Below, in pieces: positions 35,214 through 43,336 of a stretch of 64,000 bases of DNA. How positions within the stretch are numbered: the stretch's first letter is position 1; every line of letters begins with the position of its first letter. Source of the stretch: Flagellimonas hadalis. Lineage in GTDB: Bacteria > Bacteroidota > Bacteroidia > Flavobacteriales > Flavobacteriaceae. Below the pieces are notes generated by a model, which searched no databases, had not been told where the DNA came from, and was given only the letters and a program-made list of their open reading frames with translations. A program made the position numbers and the translations under genes. The stretch lies in the NCBI RefSeq assembly GCF_007785775.2, contig NZ_VNIK02000007.1:62001-126000 (forward strand), given 5' to 3'.

Positions 35214-36907
35214 TGGAACCTATCCTATTGTACTTTGCAAAAACGGTTTTGATCACCTCCCTTTTTTTGGGGGTCTACCATTTGTTCCTGAAGCGGGACA
35301 CCTTTTTCAAGGAAAACAGGTTGTTCCTACTTTCCGGGCTCATTCTCTCCCTCCTCTTTCCCTTGATCAAGATTGAAAAGGTGGTTGTGGCCACCAAACC
35401 CGTCCTGGTCAATTTGGCAAGCAACTCCAATGCTGCCAAGATAGCTCCTGTGCAGACCCTCTTCACACTTGAAAATGTGCTCTGGGCCGTCTACTTGATC
35501 GGGTGTGCCCTACTATTGGTGAAATTTCTGGTTCAATTGAGTTCATTGAGAACCTTGACCAAAAATGCCAAAACTTGGAAGGAACATCCTTTTTTGCATG
35601 TGGAAACGGAAAAACGGATTTCGCCTTTCTCCTTTTTCAATTCCATTTTTTACAACCCGTCCCTGTTCAACACCAAAGAGCTTAGGACCATCCTGTCCCA
35701 TGAAAAGGTACATGCAAGGCAATACCACACACTGGATATCTTACTATTGGAAACCTTGAAAATTGTATTATGGTTCAATCCTGTCCTGTGGCTCTACACA
35801 CGGGCAGTAAGACAAAACTTGGAGTTTTTGGCCGATTCGGAGACCATCAGCCAAATGGAGAACAAGAAAACCTACCAATACCTTATGCTGAAACAGGCAG
35901 TGGATGGTCAGCAATTCAAAATCACAAATTCATTCTATAATTCATTAATCAAAAAACGAATAGTCATGTTAAATCAAAATCAATCCAAAAAAATCAATGT
36001 GTTCAAAACATTGTTCGTGCTACCACTGCTGGGACTATTCCTGGTCAGTTTTAGCGTAGAAGAGGTATATCGTTATTCCAGTTCTGAAAGCATTGAAGGC
36101 ATCATGGACGACAAATCCGTTGAGCTATCCATCGACAAGGACACTTCCAATGACGACTTGGACAAGATGAAGAAAAAGCTGTCCGAAGATGGCATTGATT
36201 TCAGCTACACAGCGGTCAGGAACGACGAAAAAGAAATTATTGAGATCACTTTGAATTTGAGCGGCAAAAATTCCAAGGGAGAAAAATTCAGTGGCAACTA
36301 CACTTCCAATTCAGATGGTCCCATAGACCCACTCACTGTTTTTTATGACGATGGGGCCAACTTGGTCTCGTTTGGCAATGCCAAGCACAACAAGATCCGC
36401 ATCCATAAAATGGATGATGATGTGACCTGGACCACTTCGGGCAAGACAGAAATCAGGGTCGATGGATCCAATGCCAAAAAAACTGTAATCGTCAACGGAA
36501 AAAAACTCAGCGACGAAGAAATTGAAGAAATAGAAATAGGCACAGGCACTTCAATCCATTTTAGTTCAGATGATGATGACAGTGTAAGCCATAAGGTCAT
36601 CAGAATCAATAAAATGGCAGACAAGGACGAGAAGAAACAGGTGATGATCATCAGGAATTCGGATGATGATAAGGATATTGAAGTAATTGAAAAAGATGCC
36701 AGCTTCTTGTATATAGATAACGATGGGGACAGCGAACCGCTCTATTATATAGATGGAAAAAAAGTGTCCAGCAAAGACGTACAAAAAATCTCCCCCAAGG
36801 ATATTAAAAGCATGAATGTGCTCAAAGGCGAAATGGCCATTGAGAAATATGGGAAAAAAGCCAAAGATGGGGTCGTGGAAATTACTACAAAAAAGGGTAA
36901 GAAATAG
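35213..36907 (+). CDS. BlaR1-like M56 sensor protease with unusual C-terminal periplasmic region
   Basis: A 564-residue protein. Membrane helices lie at about 4-24, 36-52, 88-108 and 262-285; the M56 zinc motif HEKVH is at residues 163-167, with the third ligand likely in the LEFLADSE segment. Unlike BlaR1 it has no penicillin-binding domain. The part after residue 285 is acidic and Asp/Ser-rich, and the end (IDGKKVSSKDVQKISPK then KDGVVEITTKKG) looks like the TonB-receptor plug motif. This form is common with BlaI in Bacteroidota; the signal is unknown. Overlap with blaI shows coupled translation. Confidence 0.85.
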   Translation: MEPILLYFAKTVLITSLFLGVYHLFLKRDTFFKENRLFLLSGLILSLLFPLIKIEKVVVATKPVLVNLASNSNAAKIAPVQTLFTLENVLWAVYLIGCALLLVKFLVQLSSLRTLTKNAKTWKEHPFLHVETEKRISPFSFFNSIFYNPSLFNTKELRTILSHEKVHARQYHTLDILLLETLKIVLWFNPVLWLYTRAVRQNLEFLADSETISQMENKKTYQYLMLKQAVDGQQFKITNSFYNSLIKKRIVMLNQNQSKKINVFKTLFVLPLLGLFLVSFSVEEVYRYSSSESIEGIMDDKSVELSIDKDTSNDDLDKMKKKLSEDGIDFSYTAVRNDEKEIIEITLNLSGKNSKGEKFSGNYTSNSDGPIDPLTVFYDDGANLVSFGNAKHNKIRIHKMDDDVTWTTSGKTEIRVDGSNAKKTVIVNGKKLSDEEIEEIEIGTGTSIHFSSDDDDSVSHKVIRINKMADKDEKKQVMIIRNSDDDKDIEVIEKDASFLYIDNDGDSEPLYYIDGKKVSSKDVQKISPKDIKSMNVLKGEMAIEKYGKKAKDGVVEITTKKGKK

Positions 36908-36929
36908 AAAAAAATATCCCTGAAAAAGG

Positions 36930-36968
36930 AAAGGAACCGCTCATTAGAAAGTGGTTCCTTTTTTTTTG
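36930..36968 (+). terminator. Rho-independent terminator after the M56 gene
   Basis: A 12-bp stem (aaaggaaccgct with agtggttccttt, one G-T pair), loop cattagaa, then a run of nine T. Confidence 0.85.
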
Positions 36969-37411
36969 GGGGCAAACGAAAAGGCCAAAAAATGGTCTTT
37001 TGGAAACGAAACCTCCCTTGGTTTTCAAAAAACACCTAAAAACACCCCTACAAAAGTTACAGTTTAATACATGAAACATACTATGGAATTACATTTTAAA
37101 ACTCTAAACAAGGAACATGTTTAATTTTCAAGGAGCATCTCGTTCAAAAGACTACAATCTTGTATGCAATTGTATTGATTTTGGGCTAAAAGTTTGGTAA
37201 CATGAATCTTATCATTTTATATTCGAAAAATGCAACCGGTCAGCACTAGTTTTTTAACCTAAAAAAATCAATCGGACTATGATCGCAATAGTAAAGTTTT
37301 TCGTTATGCTTCTAATTCACCTCATCACCCTTGTTTTCATGTAACAATGGTCGGTGGACTCCATAGTACCGCAACTGTTTAGTATATTTGGTAAATCCAA
37401 CACCACAAACC
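36969..37411. other. Long intergenic region after the blaI-M56 genes
   Basis: About 440 bases with no clear gene except a 21-codon hydrophobic frame (see 37279-37344). A TATATTTG box at 37383-37390 could be the -7 site of the small gene that follows, though no TTG lies at the right distance. Confidence 0.5.
37279..37344 (+). CDS. Candidate 21-residue hydrophobic micro-protein
   Basis: An ATG at 37279 opens a 21-codon frame, MIAIVKFFVMLLIHLITLVF plus Met, ending in TAA, almost all hydrophobic and long enough for one membrane helix. No good ribosome site is seen. It could be a single-span peptide or chance. Confidence 0.25.
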   Translation: MIAIVKFFVMLLIHLITLVFM

Positions 37412-37564
37412 ATGTTGTACAAGATTTTGGCAAAAATCAACAAAGCGGTTCTTCCCTCTTTCACCAAAAAGGGTCTTGACCTGTCCAAGGCATCAAAGTG
37501 GCAACTGGCCCTCATAGGCTGGCGCTACTATGTCACCACCAGGGCATTGGACGGCGGGAATTAA
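37412..37564 (+). CDS. Conserved 50-residue Bacteroidota protein
   Basis: A 50-residue basic protein, MLYKILAKINKAVLPSFTKK at its start, with a conserved core (KGLDLSKASKWQLALIGWRY then YVTTRAL). I recall proteins of this form being widely labelled SsrA-binding in Flavobacteria databases; true SmpB is about 150 residues and has no resemblance, so that label is probably wrong. Its stop overlaps the apt stop by 4 bases on the opposite strand. A TATATTTG box lies 21 bases upstream. Confidence 0.75.
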   Translation: MLYKILAKINKAVLPSFTKKGLDLSKASKWQLALIGWRYYVTTRALDGGN

Positions 37565-38073
37565 TATTGGAGCAATGACCTGATGGGGTATCCTTTGAGC
37601 TTATCGGCTCCGTTCAAGAAGGTCAGTTGGATCAAAAAATTGCACTGAACCACCTCGCCCCCGAGCCGTTCCACCAATTGACAGACCGCTTTGGCCGTTC
37701 CGCCGGTGGCCAGGACATCATCATGGACCAGTACCTTATCCCCTTTTTCAATGGCATCGGAATGGATATGAAGGGTTTCCGCTCCATATTCCAGATCATA
37801 ACTCTCGGACAAGGTATCAAAAGGAAGCTTTCCAGATTTCCGGACAGGCACAAAACCGGCACCAATTTTCTGGGCCAACAAGGGCGCAAAAATAAACCCT
37901 CGACTATCCACTCCAACCACTTTATCAACTTTGGCATCAGTGATAAAATCCAAAAGTGATTCCGTTGCCAATGTTAGGGCCTTGGGGTCTTTCAGAAGCG
38001 GTGTGATGTCCTTAAAAACAACGCCGGACTTTGGAAAATTGGGGATATCACGAATGTATGTGGAAAGGTCCAT
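37561..38073 (-). CDS. apt: Adenine phosphoribosyltransferase
   Basis: A 170-residue salvage enzyme making AMP from adenine and PRPP. It begins MDLSTYIRDIPNFPKSGVVF, has GVDSRGFIFAP and the PRPP loop VLVHDDVLATGGTAKA. Length and motifs match the standard enzyme. It is the last chromosomal protein gene before the tRNA where the mobile element is inserted. Confidence 0.95.
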   Translation of the reverse strand: MDLSTYIRDIPNFPKSGVVFKDITPLLKDPKALTLATESLLDFITDAKVDKVVGVDSRGFIFAPLLAQKIGAGFVPVRKSGKLPFDTLSESYDLEYGAETLHIHSDAIEKGDKVLVHDDVLATGGTAKAVCQLVERLGGEVVQCNFLIQLTFLNGADKLKGYPIRSLLQY

Positions 38074-38093
38074 TATTTTTGTATGCCAAGGTT

Positions 38094-38123
38094 TTGTGGT
38101 AAATTTAAAAAGAAATATATTTG
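38094..38123 (+). promoter_or_regulatory. Promoter of tRNA-Arg
   Basis: TTG at 38094-38096, 19-base spacer, TATATTTG at 38116-38123, a close fit to the Bacteroidota consensus; the tRNA starts 14 bases further. Confidence 0.7.
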
Positions 38124-38137
38124 CAGCCCATTAAAAC

Positions 38138-38211
38138 GGCCTCGTGGCGCAACTGAATAGCGCATCTGATTACGGCTCAGAAGGTTGCAGGTTTGAATCC
38201 TGCCGAGGTCA
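38138..38211 (+). tRNA. tRNA-Arg (anticodon ACG)
   Basis: A complete cloverleaf: acceptor ggcctcg with cgaggtc (one G-T pair), D stem gcgc/gcgc, anticodon stem tctga/tcaga around loop ttacggc (anticodon acg), T stem gcagg/cctgc with loop tttgaat, discriminator a. CCA is not encoded, as usual in Bacteroidota. The 3' half is antisense to the end of the serine recombinase gene, marking the insertion site of the element. Confidence 0.97.
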
Positions 38212-39724
38212 CTTGATGGGACAAATTCAAAAATGATGAATTTGTCCCTTTTTTATTTCCATTTAAGTCTTTGTCTATCAGTGTGATATACTTAATTGCT
38301 TCATTGATCCGGGTGGTTCGATATTCAAATCCGTCAAAAGTCAGATTTTCAGGAAAGACCGAACCAATAATCTTTCTTTTTTGCGTAATCGTCCCGGTTT
38401 CATACAAATAGCCCAACTGAGAAAGATTGCTGATTGCCTTGTCCCACAGGGGTTCCACGTTTTGCGTGTCTGTAATCGTACTTGTGAGTTTAGCTTCCAG
38501 CCTGTTTATTTTTTTATCGGCATCCGCTTTCATCATTCGGTAATCATCCGCTTCAATATCACCACATAAAAGCAGTTCTCTGGCTTTACTCAGTTTATTA
38601 TTTTCATCCTGTAAACGGATTTTGAGTTGCTGTATATTTCCAATCCTATTTCTGGTTTTTGCTTTATATACCGTAGTAATGACTTCTTTAAATAGATTCA
38701 GTTTAGGAATGGAATACACATATTTCCCAATTTCGGAAACGATCTTTTCATTCATATCTTCGGCCTTGTGTCTGAATTTACAGCCACCAGAGCAATGGTA
38801 ATAATAATAATACTGGGAACGCCCTTTCGACTTGCTACCGGTCAGCATACGTCCGCAATCCGGGCAAATCACAAATCCACGTAATGGAAAATGACCATCC
38901 ACCTTCATTTTAGCCCGCATCACTTTTTTACGACCGTCAAGCACATCCTGTACATCATAAAACAAGGCTTCAGATATCAGGGGTTCGTGTTGCCCCATTA
39001 CCAATTGACTTTCTTCATCTTTGTATTTAGGAATAAATATTTTACCGCAATACATAGGATTACGGATAGCTGTCCAGAAATTATTCTTACTGCATTTCAG
39101 CCCCTTTTCCTTTGCCATTTTCCAAACCTGCTCGGTACTGAACATATTTTTTGCCAACTCTTTGAACGCCCATTTCATAATATCGCTCTGAACTTCCCTT
39201 GGGGCAATATATTTTTTACAGCTTTCGTTGGTTTTATTGACGTATCCAATCGGCGCTGTTCCCATCCAGCGACCTTCTTTTTTAGCCCTGCGCATCCCAT
39301 GAAATACATTCAATGCCCTTCTGTCATTTTCCACTTCAGGAGCAGCCAAATAAAAGGCGAGCATCATTTTATTTTCAGGGATTGATAAATCTAGCGGTTG
39401 TTCGACTGCCTGCGGTTCTACCCCCAATCTTCTCAACGTGCCGATCATCTGATAAGCATCTCCCGCATTTCGGCTGAACCTGTCCCATTTGGTAAATAAT
39501 ATCAAATCGGACTGCCCTCTGGATTTACGAAGGATGCCCAACAGTTTTGTCCAGGAAGGACGTTTAAAGGTTTTTGCAGAATGATCCTCATAAATCACTT
39601 TCCGTACCTGAATATGGTTGATTTCACAATACTTACGCAAACGCTCTTCCTGATCCCGTTGTGAGTATCCCTTATCGGCCTGTTCATCCGTGCTTACCCG
39701 TATGTATAAATCTGCAATTTTCAT
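38177..39724 (-). CDS. Large serine recombinase (integrase) of the element
   Basis: A 515-residue site-specific recombinase. The resolvase domain (1-150) has catalytic S11 in YIRVSTDEQ and the arginine motif in FTKWDRFSRN. A recombinase domain follows at about 165-275, then a zinc ribbon (CPDCGR and a later HCSGGCK). A coiled coil lies at about 375-430. The last 11 codons (VTSAGFKPATF) are antisense to the tRNA-Arg 3' half, and the 11 before them code through a perfect hairpin, so the true family end is probably nearer residue 490. It probably cuts and joins the tRNA site. Confidence 0.93.
   Translation of the reverse strand: MKIADLYIRVSTDEQADKGYSQRDQEERLRKYCEINHIQVRKVIYEDHSAKTFKRPSWTKLLGILRKSRGQSDLILFTKWDRFSRNAGDAYQMIGTLRRLGVEPQAVEQPLDLSIPENKMMLAFYLAAPEVENDRRALNVFHGMRRAKKEGRWMGTAPIGYVNKTNESCKKYIAPREVQSDIMKWAFKELAKNMFSTEQVWKMAKEKGLKCSKNNFWTAIRNPMYCGKIFIPKYKDEESQLVMGQHEPLISEALFYDVQDVLDGRKKVMRAKMKVDGHFPLRGFVICPDCGRMLTGSKSKGRSQYYYYYHCSGGCKFRHKAEDMNEKIVSEIGKYVYSIPKLNLFKEVITTVYKAKTRNRIGNIQQLKIRLQDENNKLSKARELLLCGDIEADDYRMMKADADKKINRLEAKLTSTITDTQNVEPLWDKAISNLSQLGYLYETGTITQKRKIIGSVFPENLTFDGFEYRTTRINEAIKYITLIDKDLNGNKKGTNSSFLNLSHQVTSAGFKPATF
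38218..38254 (+). terminator. Hairpin terminator just after tRNA-Arg
   Basis: A 12-bp perfect stem (gggacaaattca with tgaatttgtccc), 7-base loop, then TTTTTT. It ends tRNA-Arg transcription, yet it lies within the recombinase reading frame on the other strand. Confidence 0.85.
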
Positions 39725-39762
39725 CTTTTGAGTGTCTTAAGGTTGTACCATCTAACAGACTG

Positions 39763-39786
39763 ATTTCGTTTATAAATATACGAAAT
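39763..39786. promoter_or_regulatory. Inverted repeat upstream of the recombinase gene
   Basis: atttcgt (39763-39769) and acgaaat (39780-39786) are separated by ten A/T-only bases, directly before the recombinase start (39724, minus strand) and directly after the stop of the small gene above it. A TATATTTA box lies in it on the minus strand. It could be an operator controlling excision. Confidence 0.45.
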
Positions 39787-39945
39787 TCAGGCAGGTTTTG
39801 CCAGATACTGATCTACTACAATATCCGCTATCTCATACATAAAATCCAGTATTACTTTCACCTGTTCAGCTGTTACTTCTATACCGTCTTCTTTTAATAG
39901 TGCTATTGCTTTTTCCGGCGGAATTCTTTTTACTTCATTTTCCAT
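39787..39945 (-). CDS. Small 52-residue element protein
   Basis: A 52-residue protein (MENEVKRIPPEKAIALLKED at its start, then GIEVTAEQVKVILDFMYEIA). The ATG is preceded by a strong ribosome site (ggaggtg). I recall small proteins with this helix pattern (a helix ending KEDGIEVT, then a second long helix) from Bacteroidota elements, without a known function. Its position just upstream of the recombinase makes it a candidate for a directionality or regulatory factor, but there is no direct evidence. Confidence 0.7.
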   Translation of the reverse strand: MENEVKRIPPEKAIALLKEDGIEVTAEQVKVILDFMYEIADIVVDQYLAKPA

Positions 39946-39970
39946 CTTACACCTCCGCTTTAAAACAGCA

Positions 39971-39988
39971 AAAGCCCCGAAGGGCTTT
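39971..39988 (-). terminator. Hairpin at the end of the transfer operon
   Basis: A perfect 7-bp stem aaagccc/gggcttt with a cgaa loop (ttcg on the minus strand), followed on the minus strand by ttttgctgtttt. It lies just after the last gene of the operon. Confidence 0.65.
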
Positions 39989-40009
39989 ATACCGAAAAAT
40001 TAATTCATG

Positions 40010-40303
40010 CTACCCATCGCTTTCGGGAAAGTAGATTTTACTCCCCTTGTTTTTATTAAATGAGGGTTCATACCGTATATACCCGTAGGCATTGAGATCC
40101 TTTACACATTTATGATACGTCATGGCAGATGATATTTTTGCAATCTTCATAATGTCATAACTGAATGCCACTATCGGATTGCTATTGCCCATCTTTGCCC
40201 TGTACTCTAACAGGGCAGCATATATCCCTATATGTGTAATACTGATACGGCCATCTTGCTCAATAGCCGTAAAAAAATCAGATAAAGGCTTTAACTCTTC
40301 CAT
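40010..40303 (-). CDS. Predicted winged-helix protein of the element
   Basis: A 97-residue protein with a helix-turn-helix-like layout: SITHIGIYAALLEYRAKMG, then IMKIAKISSAMTYHKCVKDL as the recognition part and YIRYEPSF as the wing. It resembles the replication- or plasmid-control winged helices of Bacteroidota elements. It lies 5 bases after the gene upstream and is the last gene of the transfer operon, before a hairpin. Function is unknown. Confidence 0.7.
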   Translation of the reverse strand: MEELKPLSDFFTAIEQDGRISITHIGIYAALLEYRAKMGNSNPIVAFSYDIMKIAKISSAMTYHKCVKDLNAYGYIRYEPSFNKNKGSKIYFPESDG

Positions 40304-40308
40304 ATCAT

Positions 40309-41109
40309 TTAGGTTATGGTGGGTCTCTTTCTTTTCTTCTTAGCCTTCGGTATGTCCGGAGCTTCATCTGCAATCGGCTGCTGCTGACCTTTATGCTCCT
40401 GTTTAGCAGAGCGGCTTTGTGCTTCCGATTGTTTTTCCGTCTTGGACTGGCGGTTATCCACCCGTTGCATATTACTGTCATAGATATTGATAGTCTTAAA
40501 CCGTGGATTCGCCTCGATGTACTGTTTTTGCTCCGAACCTTCGTTTTGAAAAGTTGCCGATTGCAGGTTTCCCTTTTTCAGGGAATCGATTAGGTTGGAT
40601 TTATAGGTTTCGTTCTCCAGTTCTTTAATAGGATGTTTGGAGAGTGTTGCTTCCAGATCATACCCATAGTTTTGATGATACTGCTGTATTTTGAAATTTC
40701 CATTGTCATCACTCTGTTTAAAATCCATCTGTAACCAGGCATTGTAGAGTTGCCCCTCCTTGTTGGTCAAATCCTTATTGACCGACCGGCCTTCCATTAA
40801 GTTGTAGGCTTCTTTGAGGGTAATGTTATTCCCTTTGTTGATATAGAAGGTCTGTTTCATGGCTTCATCGGGATTGTTTTCCTTTTGCACACTCACCTGG
40901 TACGAGTTGAAGAAATACATATCCGTTTGCTTGGACTTACTAAAATTCATTCGGGCTTCCACCTTATCAGTACCGAATTTCGTTTCATGTACCAGCTTAA
41001 AGGCTGGCTTTTCTATTTCCATCATTCGCTTTAAGGGAGCTTCAAAACCTTCCCCGAAACCGGTATATTTAATCTGGTCTTTCAAGTATTCTAAATTCTT
41101 CTGATTCAT
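40309..41109 (-). CDS. Element protein with N-terminal conserved domain and basic tail
   Basis: A 266-residue protein of a type common next to Bacteroidota transfer operons (start MNQKNLEYLKDQIKYTGFGE). The ordered part runs to about residue 210; the rest is Gln/Ser/Lys-rich and ends KAKKKRKRPTIT, a strongly basic tail that could bind DNA. I recall related proteins being labelled DUF3945 or DUF4099, but cannot confirm this. It lies 17 bases downstream of traN. Confidence 0.65.
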   Translation of the reverse strand: MNQKNLEYLKDQIKYTGFGEGFEAPLKRMMEIEKPAFKLVHETKFGTDKVEARMNFSKSKQTDMYFFNSYQVSVQKENNPDEAMKQTFYINKGNNITLKEAYNLMEGRSVNKDLTNKEGQLYNAWLQMDFKQSDDNGNFKIQQYHQNYGYDLEATLSKHPIKELENETYKSNLIDSLKKGNLQSATFQNEGSEQKQYIEANPRFKTINIYDSNMQRVDNRQSKTEKQSEAQSRSAKQEHKGQQQPIADEAPDIPKAKKKRKRPTIT

Positions 41110-41126
41110 GATAATTGATTTAAAAG

Positions 41127-42002
41127 TTATTGATAGGTGTATTTCCTGTTGATTTGCAATTTGGGAAGTACTGCCGCTTTAATAATCGTCCTGTTTTTTA
41201 CACTGAGCTCGATATGCCTTCCGCCGTTTGCTTCAAACAATTGAATGGCGAGGTATTTCTTATCGGGAATGGTAAATTTGGGAACCGCAACCACCAAGGT
41301 CTGTGAAGACCGACCGTTAATTTTTGTTACGTTATTTTGGAGGTGTGCCGGGGTAATCTCAATTTCCTGTGAAGCCGTACGTTTAGCCTTTTTCTGGTCA
41401 CGGATAAAAAAGCGTAATTGGTCAATATCATAGCTGATATTGGATGTGTTGGTAATGGTTAACCGCAGGTACATCAGGTTGTCCCGAATGAATATTCCAT
41501 TCAATCCGAAACGGATACCATATTTGCGGTGCTTTACCTTACGCCCCTTGTATTTGGAATATAGGGCGTGTGTAGCATAGGTGGTGACTTCAGCCTCATT
41601 AATCGATCCGGGTGAAAGGAAAATACTGTTTTTGTTATTCCTTTCCTTCATGGAAACATTTAATACGGACGGCTTTAGGGTATAGTTAATCACAAAGGAG
41701 TTTAGTTTTCCGTCTGCGGTAACTACCGTCAGGTTGGTCTCTGGGAAACTATCCCTTGCCGCTTTGAGCTGTAGAATATTGGTAGCCCCTTTGGCTTTTT
41801 GCGCCAATACATCTTTGCTGCCCCTATCCACACCTACAATGGCACTTGGAAATATAATATTTGTCGTTTTGAAATAGGTAATCTCCAAAGGATAGGGAGC
41901 GATGGATTTGGGCTCAAGCTTAGCGATGCTTTGAGCATTTACATTCAATACGAAAAGGAACAGGAAAAATCCCATTACCATACATGCATTTATCTTTTTC
42001 AT
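41127..42002 (-). CDS. traN: Conjugative transfer protein TraN (DUF4138)
   Basis: A 291-residue exported protein with a signal peptide (cut after about VNAQS). It has the DUF4138 beta-rich layout, with phrases such as IFPSAIVGVDRGSKDVLAQK and LMYLRLTITNTSNISYDID that match the VirB9-like role of TraN. It should help build the outer-membrane core complex with TraM. It lies 27 bases downstream of traM. Confidence 0.88.
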   Translation of the reverse strand: MKKINACMVMGFFLFLFVLNVNAQSIAKLEPKSIAPYPLEITYFKTTNIIFPSAIVGVDRGSKDVLAQKAKGATNILQLKAARDSFPETNLTVVTADGKLNSFVINYTLKPSVLNVSMKERNNKNSIFLSPGSINEAEVTTYATHALYSKYKGRKVKHRKYGIRFGLNGIFIRDNLMYLRLTITNTSNISYDIDQLRFFIRDQKKAKRTASQEIEITPAHLQNNVTKINGRSSQTLVVAVPKFTIPDKKYLAIQLFEANGGRHIELSVKNRTIIKAAVLPKLQINRKYTYQ

Positions 42003-42029
42003 CTTTATGGAATTTTAAATGGTTATTAC

Positions 42030-43334
42030 TTATTGATTACTGATTTGTTTTTGTTTTTCATCACGGAGCAATACCTGATAGCCCGCTTTCAGGGTTACTT
42101 TTATCAGTTTTACTTTTTTACTGAACAGTGATTTAGCCGTTTCTATACCGGCACCTGCGGCCTGTGCCTGCCAGGAAGGGTCAAGAGAGGTCAATCCGAT
42201 GTTTTGCATGGAGCGGTCAGCCGATTGTTTGGCGACATCCCGGGTAATGGCGCCGGGAATGTAAACCCCGTCCAATCCATCCATATCGTACACGGAGAGT
42301 TCTACCGGGAAAAGGGAATTACCGCTTCTAATGCTGTTGATCTTGATATGCAGCCTTTCCCCGCTAAAGGAAGCAATTCCAAACACAAAGTTGTCTTTGG
42401 GAATATGCACCCCATTAATGAATACATCATTGACCAGGCGAAGCTTTACGGTAGACCCGTTCACTACGGTCTGTGATTCGTGAATAACCGCTTGTATGGC
42501 ATTTTCTGGTTGTTCAGCAATTTGGTCATCGTCCAGGGAATAAAATCCATTTGCCGTAGGAGTAACAAAGCGTCCGGTATGCATCAGCGAAATACTATCA
42601 TCTTTCTGTGCAGTGGATACTTTGTACAATTGTTCCCTGCGATCCTCCGATAGTTGTTTTAGTTTCTCCTGAACCCGCTCGGGATGCTGTACATCAAGAA
42701 TCTTTTCCAGCATACTGTTGAGTTGTTCCAGTTCCGGGTCAGGTGCTTCCGGCTGGGTCATGGTGTGCATCATTTCTTCCAGCCTGTCCACATCACTGGA
42801 ACTCACCGATGTATTACCATAATTGGTTTTTGTTTCCTGTTTCGGGGAATCTTCAGGAAGCTGGGTTCGTTCCACCGGTTTGTTCAATTCCCTGTTTAAA
42901 GCTTCCAGCTTTTTATAAATTTTATCCGTATTCGGATCGTTGCCCTGACCGCTTCCGTAGAGGGAAGTTTTCAGTCCACCGGAAGATAGTTGACCGGGTT
43001 TTACTTCCTGTTGGGGTAATACATCATCCATATCTGAAATCACACTGTTTTTATAGTTCGGATCATTTTTACGGAGTTCCCTGAATTTTGCCGAATCCTG
43101 TTCTGCCCGGTTGTAATAGCTCATCTTATCCATTTGCTTGTCATCGGTCAGTTTTGCTTCCGGCAGGTAAAGGTTAAACCCGTTCTGTGGAGTTTCCTGT
43201 GCCTGTAGTTCCTGTACCTGTCCGCCTCCCAATACCCAAAATATCAGAGTGGTGAAAGGAAGTACGAGCAGCGGCAATACCAATAGGAACTTGCGTTGTC
43301 TTTTCATTTTTGGTGTTATTACCTGTTTTTCCAT
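42030..43334 (-). CDS. traM: Conjugative transfer protein TraM (VirB10-like)
   Basis: A 434-residue protein with one membrane helix near residues 14-37 (FLLVLPLLVLPFTTLIFWVL), a long periplasmic, glutamine- and proline-rich region (about 45-250) and a C-terminal domain (about 270-400) with VYIPGAITRDVAKQSADRS, matching the VirB10-like TraM. It spans the periplasm to link inner and outer parts of the transfer channel. It lies 2 bases after the gene upstream. Confidence 0.9.
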   Translation of the reverse strand: MEKQVITPKMKRQRKFLLVLPLLVLPFTTLIFWVLGGGQVQELQAQETPQNGFNLYLPEAKLTDDKQMDKMSYYNRAEQDSAKFRELRKNDPNYKNSVISDMDDVLPQQEVKPGQLSSGGLKTSLYGSGQGNDPNTDKIYKKLEALNRELNKPVERTQLPEDSPKQETKTNYGNTSVSSSDVDRLEEMMHTMTQPEAPDPELEQLNSMLEKILDVQHPERVQEKLKQLSEDRREQLYKVSTAQKDDSISLMHTGRFVTPTANGFYSLDDDQIAEQPENAIQAVIHESQTVVNGSTVKLRLVNDVFINGVHIPKDNFVFGIASFSGERLHIKINSIRSGNSLFPVELSVYDMDGLDGVYIPGAITRDVAKQSADRSMQNIGLTSLDPSWQAQAAGAGIETAKSLFSKKVKLIKVTLKAGYQVLLRDEKQKQISNQ

Positions 43335-43336
43335 GG

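Noticed and set aside
35213..36907. Beta-lactam resistance sensor (true BlaR1)
   Set aside because: No penicillin-binding domain is present; only the M56 protease part is shared.
37312..37515. 67-codon minus-strand frame over the 50-residue gene
   Set aside because: The plus-strand frame has the conserved protein; this is its shadow.
38177..39724. CTnDOT-like tyrosine integrase
   Set aside because: The N-terminal YIRVSTDEQ and zinc ribbon identify a large serine recombinase.
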